A DNA stretch of 6,453 bases from Actinobacteria bacterium RBG_16_64_13 (GTDB lineage: Bacteria > Actinomycetota > Thermoleophilia > RBG-16-64-13). The number at the start of each line of letters is the position of its first letter. Within the stretch, counting starts at the first letter, position 1. Location: assembly GCA_001768675.1 (NCBI GenBank), contig MELN01000030.1, positions 11,154-17,606 of the forward strand, written 5' to 3'. Below are positions 1 through 6,180 of this stretch, piece by piece. The translations under genes were made by a program, and so were the position numbers. The notes beneath the pieces were generated by a model that saw only the letters and a list, made by a program, of their open reading frames with translations, searched no databases and had not been told where the DNA came from.

Positions 1-171
1 GTGCCTTCAACCAGCCCGCACTGGGCTGCCTCCACCTACCTCAAGCAACAAGGGGTCCTGATGGGCTACGAGTCGGGCGAGGGCTCTGGCTCGGAACTTG
101 GGGCGGATGAGTCGATCAAGCGGCAGCACGTGGCTGTCATCCTCTGCCGGGTGCTCGACCTCGAGCTGTAG
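1..171 (+). CDS. C-terminal end of an SLH-domain surface protein (5' partial)
   Basis: This is the last 56 codons of a gene that begins before the window and ends in TAG at 169-171. The visible peptide reads as the end of an SLH domain: HWAASTYLKQQGVLMGYESG, then a short Gly/Ser/Glu-rich loop, then LGADESIKRQHVAVILCRVL. This matches the SLH pattern of a helix after an H-(W/Y) motif, a G(V/I)LxGY turn, and a final helix opened by a TRAE-like motif, here IKRQH. SLH domains bind secondary cell-wall polymer and hold exported proteins on the cell surface; the rest of the protein is unknown. The next gene also ends in SLH domains, so the two may be neighbouring members of one surface-protein set. 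GTG at position 1 is probably an internal Val codon, since an SLH domain would not start there. The SLH call is firm; the full function cannot be told. Confidence 0.75.
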   Translation: MPSTSPHWAASTYLKQQGVLMGYESGEGSGSELGADESIKRQHVAVILCRVLDLEL

Positions 172-240
172 GTCCTTCCGTGACAACGCCGGGGCTCCGG
201 CTCGGCGGACCACCACCATCATCCGCTGGACCCGAGCGGC

Positions 241-246
241 TATAAT
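241..246 (+). promoter_or_regulatory. Consensus -10 hexamer (TATAAT), likely leaderless promoter
   Basis: An exact TATAAT lies in GC-rich DNA and is followed by 7 bases (gaccggc) and then ATG at 254. With the usual -10 to start-site distance, transcription would begin at or next to that ATG and give a leaderless mRNA. No SD-like sequence precedes either ATG 245 or ATG 254, which agrees with this. No convincing -35 is seen 16-19 bases upstream (atcatc at 218-223). The site is inferred from sequence only. Confidence 0.5.
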
Positions 247-253
247 GACCGGC

Positions 254-2248
254 ATGCTTTCCGCCAGCACAAGTTCGCGGCATCTCCGGAGCGGACCATG
301 GGGGACCGCCCTTCGCCTGGTCGCCGTGGTCGTGCTCGCCGCGGCTCTCGTTGTGTCTCTGGACTTTCCAGGGGGGATCCGCGCCGCGCTGGCCGAAGAT
401 GACGGCCCGCCTGGATCCGCAGCGCCCGGACAGGATGCCGGCGACCCCCAGACCTTCTGGGCTCTTGACTGGGCCACCGGGACCTACGTGCAGATCCACG
501 CCTCCGCCGAGTACATCGGTGATCACGCGATCATCTACGTTGGTGACAGCGGCTGGCTCTCCCCCTACTCCATAAACGAGCTCGGAACGATCTTCGATAC
601 ATCCGTGTACCCGGCATTGACCGAGGCCTATGGTTCAGAGCCCAATCCCGGGATGGATGGGGATCCCAGGATCGCCATCCTCATCTACGACTTCAACGAC
701 CCCAAGAACGATATCGATGCGTCGTTCAATCCCAACGACATAAACCCCAACGGCTCCCCCTACTCTAATCAGAGCGAGATGTTCTATCTCAATCTCAGGG
801 CGCTTCTGGCCGGGCCGGGCCAAGGGCCCGTGTTGGCCGCGCACGAGTTCGCGCACCTCATCGTCCACTATCGTGACCTGATGCTCGATCCTTCACCCTA
901 CTCGTCGGTGGAATCGCCCTGGCTGGTCGAGGGGTTCGCCACCTACGGTGAGCACCTGGCCGGTTACGACGAGCGGGCCGGTAGCCAGCTCTCAGCCTTC
1001 ACCCGGGATCCCGGTGTCGGCCTCACCAATTGGCTGGGTCTGCGCGCCAACTACGGAGCGGCATACTCGTTCATGCGGTATTTGGCCGACCGAGAAGGAC
1101 CCGCGTTCGTTCGGGCCCTGATCGATCAGCCTCTTGACGGCGAGGCTGGTGTCGACGCCACCCTCGCCGGCGTTAGCTCGGCCTACTCGTTCGCCTCGCT
1201 GTTCGACGACTGGGTGGTGGCCGGCTTCCTCGACGAGCGTCCTCCCCAGCTCTGGCCCTACTTCTTCAGTGATCTCTCAGTATCGGCGCAACCCTGGACT
1301 CTCACGGGGGCATTCCCGGCCCAGGGATCGGCTGCGGTCGTCAACTACGGGGCGGTCTATCTCGACTTCCCGGCCACTCTCCCCAGCGCCATCTTCCAGG
1401 CGGTCGTCGACGGGGCCGACGGAGCCCCGCTGCACGCGGCTCTCGTCTCCTGGGATTCAGCGGGCGCCGTTTCCCCCTCACTGACGAGGTTCGATCTTGC
1501 CAACGCCGCCACGGGTAGCACGGTCACGGCTCCTGCCGGCTACGATCGACACACACTGATCGTGTGGGCTCGTGGTCTGGTCTGGTCGGTCGCCTCGTAC
1601 TCGTTCACCTACAGTGGCTCTCCGGACCCTCCCGGGGGCGTGCAGTTTCTCGACATGGGCGGCGGCGATCCCTTCTACGAGTATGTGGCTGCTCTCCTGT
1701 CCCGGGAGATCATCAGCGGCAAAGAGGTGCCGAGCGGCTCCGGGTTGTGGTTCTTCATGGGCAAGGACAACGTTCTGCGGGCGCAGTTCGCCAAGATGAT
1801 CATGCAGGCCACCGGGCTTCACACCACCGAAGTCGACAATCTCGGCGATCCCACCTTCAAAGACGTGCCCTCGGTCTACAACGAGCACGGCTACCCCTAC
1901 GACTATATAGAAGAGGCCGCGGCCTTGGGGATCGTGACCGGGTACAAGAACGGGACTTTCAGTCCCTACAATCCCATCACACGGAGTCAACTCGTGCTCA
2001 TGATCACTCGCGGAGCGGCAGCGGCGGGCAAGCCTCTGCCCGTGTACACGGGGAGCGCGAAAGTCTTCGCGGACGTACCTCTCTCCCATCTCTACTACCG
2101 GCAGATCATGGCGGCGTATTCCGCGGGTATCTTGAGCGGGAGCCCGGGCGGAGACGGTCGTCTATACTTCCATCCGTACTCCCCGGCGAGTCGCAACCAC
2201 GTGGCCAAGATGACCGCGAAGCTGCTCGAGTATCTAGAGATGCCCTAG
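254..2248 (+). CDS. Exported M30-like (hyicolysin-type) zinc metalloprotease with three SLH domains
   Basis: A protein of 664 residues, predicted to be exported and held on the cell wall. Residues 1-47 look like a signal peptide: a basic start (RHLR, R21), a hydrophobic core at about 22-36, and an ALA site before E48. The catalytic region (about 65-330) has DGDPRIAILIYDF at 135-147, HEFAH at 197-201 and WLVEGFATY at 223-231. H197 and H201 with E226 would bind zinc and E198 would be the catalytic base, as in gluzincins of the M30 type. Residues 340-455 look beta-rich and unassigned. Three SLH domains follow at about 464-522, 535-590 and 605-663. The predicted protein has no cysteine. ATG 254 is preferred because of TATAAT at 241-246; ATG 245, in frame, would add three residues but lies inside that hexamer. 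The open frame reaches back to 98, overlapping the previous gene, which is unlikely. The kinase gene follows after 41 bases. Protease class is fairly sure; substrate unknown. Confidence 0.82.
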   Translation: MLSASTSSRHLRSGPWGTALRLVAVVVLAAALVVSLDFPGGIRAALAEDDGPPGSAAPGQDAGDPQTFWALDWATGTYVQIHASAEYIGDHAIIYVGDSGWLSPYSINELGTIFDTSVYPALTEAYGSEPNPGMDGDPRIAILIYDFNDPKNDIDASFNPNDINPNGSPYSNQSEMFYLNLRALLAGPGQGPVLAAHEFAHLIVHYRDLMLDPSPYSSVESPWLVEGFATYGEHLAGYDERAGSQLSAFTRDPGVGLTNWLGLRANYGAAYSFMRYLADREGPAFVRALIDQPLDGEAGVDATLAGVSSAYSFASLFDDWVVAGFLDERPPQLWPYFFSDLSVSAQPWTLTGAFPAQGSAAVVNYGAVYLDFPATLPSAIFQAVVDGADGAPLHAALVSWDSAGAVSPSLTRFDLANAATGSTVTAPAGYDRHTLIVWARGLVWSVASYSFTYSGSPDPPGGVQFLDMGGGDPFYEYVAALLSREIISGKEVPSGSGLWFFMGKDNVLRAQFAKMIMQATGLHTTEVDNLGDPTFKDVPSVYNEHGYPYDYIEEAAALGIVTGYKNGTFSPYNPITRSQLVLMITRGAAAAGKPLPVYTGSAKVFADVPLSHLYYRQIMAAYSAGILSGSPGGDGRLYFHPYSPASRNHVAKMTAKLLEYLEMP

Positions 2249-2261
2249 GAGCCGCAGGATT

Positions 2262-2277
2262 CGCGCGAGCTCGCGCG
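2262..2277 (+). repeat. Perfect 16-bp palindrome touching the kinase RBS
   Basis: CGCGCGAGCTCGCGCG is its own reverse complement and lies in the 41-base gap between the protease stop and the kinase start. Its last G is also the first base of the SD sequence. As DNA it could be an operator for a dimeric regulator. As RNA it could form a short GC hairpin that limits ribosome access. GC-rich DNA gives short GC palindromes by chance, so a role is unproven. No T-run follows, so it is not a normal intrinsic terminator. Confidence 0.4.
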
Positions 2278-2282
2278 GGAGG
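2277..2282 (+). promoter_or_regulatory. Shine-Dalgarno sequence of the hybrid kinase gene
   Basis: GGGAGG is followed by 7 bases and then GTG at 2290, a near-ideal SD and spacing. It fixes the GTG start, after which the protein runs into a basic segment and a membrane helix. It is the only strong SD ahead of any start in this window, which fits an internal gene of a protease-kinase operon. Confidence 0.75.
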
Positions 2283-2289
2283 CGCTTGA

Positions 2290-5265
2290 GTGAAGGAGTC
2301 GCTGCCAAAGCCACGGTTCCCCCTTTGGCGGTTGGCGATCGTTGTCGCCGCGGTGCTCATCCTTACGGGCGTCGGGGTCTGGTTCTACTTGACGCAAGAG
2401 GCGAGTGCCCGCCATAAGGCGGAGGACGAACTTCTCGCCGTGGCCCAGCTCAAAGTCTCCCATATCTCCCAATGGCGCGCCGAGAGGCTTGGTGACGGGG
2501 CTCCCGTGTCGAGCAACGAGTTGGTCGCCGTGGACATCGCGTACTGGTTGACCACGCGCGATCCTGACGACACCGTCCGGCTCCTCGCGTGGTTGCGCGG
2601 TTTGAAAGCGAGCTACGGGTATGAAGACGTGGTGCTTGTCGACCCCAGCGGCAACGTCTTGCTCGATCTCGACCCGAAGCAGACCACCGCCGGGCTCGAC
2701 CTCGCCGTCTTGGACGCGCTTGCCACTGCGCTGACACTGGGCCGTTCCGAGCTAACCGACCTGCACCGCTCACCGGACGGGGCGATGATCCACATCGACC
2801 TGGTCGCTCCGTTGCCCAAGACCCCCGGCGCCGACTCGCCGATCGCGGCGGTAGTGTTCCTTTCCGACGCCGCAGAGTTTCTCTATCCCTTGATCGCCGA
2901 GTGGCCCACGCACAGCGTCACGGGCGAATCGCTCCTGTTGCGCGTCGAGGGCGACCACATCTTGTTCCTCAACGAATTGCGCCATCAGCCCAACACGGCG
3001 CTTACGCTCACGATACCCCTGACGAACACGGAAGACGTGGGGATCCAGGTCGCGCTCGGCAGACAAGGCGCACTCGAAGGGGTCGATTATCGCGGGGTCG
3101 ACGTCATCGCCGCGGGTGAGCCCATACCCGGCTCGACGTGGTTCCTGGAGGCCAAGATGGACAGAGCAGAAGCCATGTCCGGCGCCGGGCTCCGCTCCGC
3201 TCTCGGTCTCATCCTCATGTTAGTGCTGGCCGCGGGGATGTCCTCCGCGGTCTGGGCCAATTGGCAGTTCCGACAGAAGCGGCACTACCGGGTAGCCTAC
3301 GAACGGGAAGCCGAACGTCGGGAATTGCTGTCCCGTTTCGAGCACATCGTGAAGCACGCGAGTGATGCCATCATGACCGGGACGTCCGAAGGGACGATCG
3401 TGGATGTCAACGACAAAGCACTGTCGCTCTACGGGTATACCAAGGAAGAGTTCGCTGAGCTCACCTTCCCCGATCTCGTGCCACCAGAGCGCCGGACCCT
3501 GGCCGAAGAGCGAATAGAAGAGACGAAACGGAGGGGCTTCTATCTCCACGAGAGCCTGCACCTCAAGAAGGACGGCACGGTATTTCCGGTGGAGGTGAGC
3601 GCGGCCTTTCTCGCCGTGGCGGGCGCGCCTCGCTTGCAGTCCATCGTTCGCGACATCTCCGAGCGCAAGAAGGCCGAACAGGTCATGCGCGAGAGCGAGG
3701 CGAATCTTCGCTCGTTGTTCAGCAACATGACCGAAGGCGCGGCTCTTCACGAGTTGGTGAGGGACGAAAACGGACTACCCCGAGACTACCGCATCGTCGA
3801 TGTCAATCCGGCGTACGAGCGGATCCTGGGCATCGAGAGGAGTCGAGCGGTAGGGCGCCTGGCGACCGAAGCCTATGCAGTGCCCGAGGCCCCCTTCCTT
3901 GACGAGTACGCTCGAGTGGCATCTCTCGGTGTCCCGGGGAAGTTCACCTCCCTGGTCCCGAGCATGGGCCGCACCTTCGAGATCACGGCCGTTCCCTGGG
4001 GCGAGGGAGGGTTCGCCACGATCTTCGAAGACATCACCGACAGGATCAAGGCCGAGGAGGAGCAGCAGCAGTTCGAGCGCAGGATGCAGCAGACCCAGCG
4101 CCTCGAAAGCCTTGGCGTGATGGCCGGTGGCATCGCCCATGACTTCAACAACATCCTCATGGCGGTGCTTGGCCACGCCGACTTGGCTCGCACCGATCTG
4201 CCCCCCGGTTCCCCCGTCCGGGAGAACCTCGAGGAGATCGTCCACGCGTCGCGCAGGGCGGCCGACCTCTGCCGGCAGATGCTCGCCTATTCCGGCCACG
4301 GGCAGGTCTCCATCGAGCCCTTGGACCTAGGTGAGCTTGCCTCCGAGCTCGTCCAGCTACTGCGCACGTCCATCCCCAAGAAGGTCCTCCTGAACCTCGA
4401 CCTCGACAGGAGTTCGCCGCTGGTCAACGGAGACCGGGGTCAACTGACACAGGTGGTCATGAACCTGGTCCTCAACGCGGCGGAAGCCATCGGGGACTCG
4501 AGCGGCGTCATCAACGTATCGACCGGAGTCACGGAGTGCACTCAAGAGTACTTGCGGACGACCTATCTGGACGAGGGACTGGAGGAAGGGCAGTACGTGA
4601 CCCTGCAAGTGTCCGATACCGGGCAAGGCATGGACGAGGACACAAGGAGCCGTCTCTTCGAGCCCTTCTACACGACCAAGTTCACGGGCCGCGGCCTCGG
4701 TCTTTCTGCCGTCCTCGGGATCGTCCGCAGGCACAAGGGGGCCATCACCGTTCACAGCGAGCTGGGCCGGGGGACCGTCGTGCGGATACTGCTGCCTGTC
4801 TGGGAAGGCGGAGAAGCGGGCGGATCCCGCGTGAAGGAGGCCGGCGACGCAGACTGGGAGTTCAAGGGCACCGTCCTTCTCGTGGACGACGAGGAAAGTA
4901 TCCTGGCTTTGGGCCGGCGGATGCTCGGGCGGCTGGGCTTCACGGTCCTCACCGCCACCGATGGTGGACAGTCTGTCGACATCTACCGCGCGCATCACGA
5001 CGAGATCGCGCTGGTCTTGCTCGACCTGACCATGCCGGAGATGGACGGAGCTGAGACTCTGCAGGAACTTCGGCGCATCGATCCCGGCGTGCGTGTCGTC
5101 ATGTCCAGCGGCTACACCGAGAACGATATCTCCGCCCGGTTTGCCGGCCATGAGCTGGCCGGGTTCTTGCAGAAGCCGTACACGCTCGATATCCTTCGCC
5201 GGTGCCTGCGTGCGGTCCTTGCCGATCGACTCGGGGACAGCCCGGGCAGTTCTTTCGCTGGTTAG
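2290..5265 (+). CDS. Membrane-bound hybrid sensor histidine kinase (Cache-like, 2 PAS, HisKA, HATPase_c, REC)
   Basis: A 991-residue sensor kinase that should autophosphorylate and pass phosphate to its own receiver. Membrane helices are at about 14-34 and 301-324. The 265 residues between them would lie outside the cell and look like a Cache-type sensor (YEDVVLVDPSGNVLLDLD at about 111-128). PAS domains lie at about 344-456 and 470-586, each ending in a DIS/DIT motif and joined to a charged helix. The HisKA H-box is GGIAHDFNN with H617 as the phosphorylated residue. ATP-binding motifs are NLVLNAAEA (725-733), DTGQG (776-780), FEPFYTTK (790-797) and GRGLGLS (800-806). The receiver (about 860-975) has acidic D866/D867, phosphoacceptor D912 in LLDLTMPEMDG, S939 and K962. 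All catalytic residues are present. The kinase core and terminal receiver resemble CckA/NtrB-like hybrid kinases, but no DNA-binding output, HPt domain or separate regulator is visible. The ligand is unknown. GTG start is supported by GGGAGG; the gene is probably cotranscribed with the protease gene. Confidence 0.93.
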   Translation: MKESLPKPRFPLWRLAIVVAAVLILTGVGVWFYLTQEASARHKAEDELLAVAQLKVSHISQWRAERLGDGAPVSSNELVAVDIAYWLTTRDPDDTVRLLAWLRGLKASYGYEDVVLVDPSGNVLLDLDPKQTTAGLDLAVLDALATALTLGRSELTDLHRSPDGAMIHIDLVAPLPKTPGADSPIAAVVFLSDAAEFLYPLIAEWPTHSVTGESLLLRVEGDHILFLNELRHQPNTALTLTIPLTNTEDVGIQVALGRQGALEGVDYRGVDVIAAGEPIPGSTWFLEAKMDRAEAMSGAGLRSALGLILMLVLAAGMSSAVWANWQFRQKRHYRVAYEREAERRELLSRFEHIVKHASDAIMTGTSEGTIVDVNDKALSLYGYTKEEFAELTFPDLVPPERRTLAEERIEETKRRGFYLHESLHLKKDGTVFPVEVSAAFLAVAGAPRLQSIVRDISERKKAEQVMRESEANLRSLFSNMTEGAALHELVRDENGLPRDYRIVDVNPAYERILGIERSRAVGRLATEAYAVPEAPFLDEYARVASLGVPGKFTSLVPSMGRTFEITAVPWGEGGFATIFEDITDRIKAEEEQQQFERRMQQTQRLESLGVMAGGIAHDFNNILMAVLGHADLARTDLPPGSPVRENLEEIVHASRRAADLCRQMLAYSGHGQVSIEPLDLGELASELVQLLRTSIPKKVLLNLDLDRSSPLVNGDRGQLTQVVMNLVLNAAEAIGDSSGVINVSTGVTECTQEYLRTTYLDEGLEEGQYVTLQVSDTGQGMDEDTRSRLFEPFYTTKFTGRGLGLSAVLGIVRRHKGAITVHSELGRGTVVRILLPVWEGGEAGGSRVKEAGDADWEFKGTVLLVDDEESILALGRRMLGRLGFTVLTATDGGQSVDIYRAHHDEIALVLLDLTMPEMDGAETLQELRRIDPGVRVVMSSGYTENDISARFAGHELAGFLQKPYTLDILRRCLRAVLADRLGDSPGSSFAG

Positions 5266-5324
5266 GCCTTCTGCCGGCCGCCGGCCCCGCCCGTGGTCGA
5301 CTCATCGTCTATCATGGGTACGGT
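5266..5324 (+). promoter_or_regulatory. Kinase-sigma intergenic gap with a -10-like TATCAT
   Basis: This 59-base gap holds TATCAT at 5310-5315, one mismatch from the -10 consensus and 9 bases before the ATG at 5325. No SD precedes that ATG. The sigma gene may therefore have its own promoter and a very short or absent leader. No clear -35 is seen 17 bases upstream. GC-rich repeats of GCCGGC near 5274-5286 could form only a very short stem and are not followed by a T-run, so I do not call a terminator; readthrough from the kinase gene is possible. Confidence 0.35.
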
Positions 5325-6071
5325 ATGGGCATTCTTCGCCGTTCACACGCACCAGACGCATCCTCGGGGGGGTCGCGACAAGACTCCACGGCTGGAGCCT
5401 GGGCCGACGCACTCGATGGCACCGTCGCCGCCGCGGGCAGGGGTCCGGCGGCGCGGCGGGACGAGCCGACCGCGGACGGCCTGCTCCCCGACATCCAGGT
5501 ACCGGAGCGGGAACGCCGTCGCGAGCAACGGCTGGTGGAGGCTGCCTGCCGGGGAGAGGAATCGGCTGTCGAGGCGCTCTACCGGACGCACTTCGACACC
5601 ATTTACCGCTACGTCTTGCTGCGCTTGCGCTCGCCCTCGGCGGCTGAAGACGTCACCAGCCAGGTGTTCCTGGGGATGATCCGTGGGCTGGGCCGATACC
5701 ACGACGAAGGCAAGCCCTTTGTCGCCTGGCTGTACGGTATGGCTCGCAAGCAGATAGCCTTCTACCAGCGCGGGCAGAGCCGCGTGCCCAATCCGGTCGA
5801 CCTCGACGCCGCCGAAGAGCTGGTGGCTCACAGCGCCGGTCCCCATGCCACCGCCGAAGAGCGGGAGGTACGGGGCGCCCTTGCCGATGCGCTCGGCAGG
5901 GTCCCGGAAGGTCAGCGTGAGGTCATCATGCTGCGCTACATCCTCTCGATGTCGCTCGCGGAAACAGCCGCGATCGTGGGACGCACCGAAGGGGCGGTCA
6001 AGCAGCTGCAGCTGCGCGGATTGGCCACGCTGAAGACTCTTCTGGGGCAAGAAGGCCTCGATCTGAGATAG
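5325..6071 (+). CDS. ECF-type RNA polymerase sigma-70 factor with N-terminal extension
   Basis: A 248-residue cytoplasmic sigma factor that would direct RNA polymerase to a special promoter set. Region 2 spans about 69-151: LVEAACRGEESAVEALYRTH, then SAAEDVTSQVFLGMIRGL (core binding) and PFVAWLYGMARKQIAFYQR (-10 recognition). A linker (about 152-180) leads to region 4 at about 182-240, with VPEGQREVIMLRY and a helix-turn-helix in SLAETAAIVGRTEGAVKQLQ. Region 3 is missing, as expected for ECF factors. The first 65 or so residues are low in complexity (Ala/Gly/Arg/Asp) and probably disordered. The start is less certain: ATG 5325 is chosen for the TATCAT just upstream and because earlier in-frame starts (from 5202) would overlap the kinase gene; a later GTG near residue 71 would cut into region 2. 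No anti-sigma gene is seen beside it, but the next gene is incomplete. It may act in the same surface response as the kinase, which is inference. Confidence 0.9.
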   Translation: MGILRRSHAPDASSGGSRQDSTAGAWADALDGTVAAAGRGPAARRDEPTADGLLPDIQVPERERRREQRLVEAACRGEESAVEALYRTHFDTIYRYVLLRLRSPSAAEDVTSQVFLGMIRGLGRYHDEGKPFVAWLYGMARKQIAFYQRGQSRVPNPVDLDAAEELVAHSAGPHATAEEREVRGALADALGRVPEGQREVIMLRYILSMSLAETAAIVGRTEGAVKQLQLRGLATLKTLLGQEGLDLR

Positions 6072-6108
6072 GCGACGCGGGGCCCGGTTCGCCTATCTTG
6101 GGCGCGAG

Positions 6109-6153
6109 GGCGGATGTTGCGCTCGGGCCCGCGGGTGTCCGCCGTAACTTTTT
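6109..6153 (+). terminator. Possible weak intrinsic terminator after the sigma gene
   Basis: GGCGGA at 6109-6114 can pair with TCCGCC at 6138-6143, enclosing a 23-base GC-rich loop. Five T residues follow at 6149-6153, after a 5-base gap. The stem is short and the T-run is offset, so this is a weak candidate. The whole gap 6072-6180 (109 bases) holds no gene I can support. Confidence 0.25.
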
Positions 6154-6180
6154 CGGCTATCCGGCAATAAGCAGTCAGAT

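Noticed and set aside
180..185. GTGACA as a -35 box for the TATAAT at 241
   Set aside because: The gap to the -10 is 55 bases, far beyond the usual 16-19.
188..201. Hairpin GCCGG-GGCT-CCGGC after the first SLH gene
   Set aside because: Only 5 bp of stem and no T-run follows; short GC stems are common in such DNA, so I do not call a terminator.
98..253. Upstream extension of the protease frame to an ATG at 98
   Set aside because: It overlaps the SLH gene ending at 171, gives a Ser/Arg-rich peptide ahead of a clear signal peptide, and has no support over ATG 254.
1564..2289. 241-codon + strand frame inside the protease gene
   Set aside because: Arg/Ser/Gly-rich shadow frame over the SLH domains; the protease frame has clear domain matches throughout.
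4357..5151. 264-codon - strand frame opposite the kinase gene
   Set aside because: It lies over conserved kinase and receiver motifs and has no recognisable domain; long antisense frames are expected in GC-rich genes.
5343..6050. 235-codon - strand frame opposite the sigma gene
   Set aside because: The + strand holds conserved sigma regions 2 and 4; the opposite frame shows no family signal.
6072..6180. Riboswitch or structured RNA in the gap after the sigma gene
   Set aside because: I find no known riboswitch core sequence; only a weak terminator-like stem and T-run are present.
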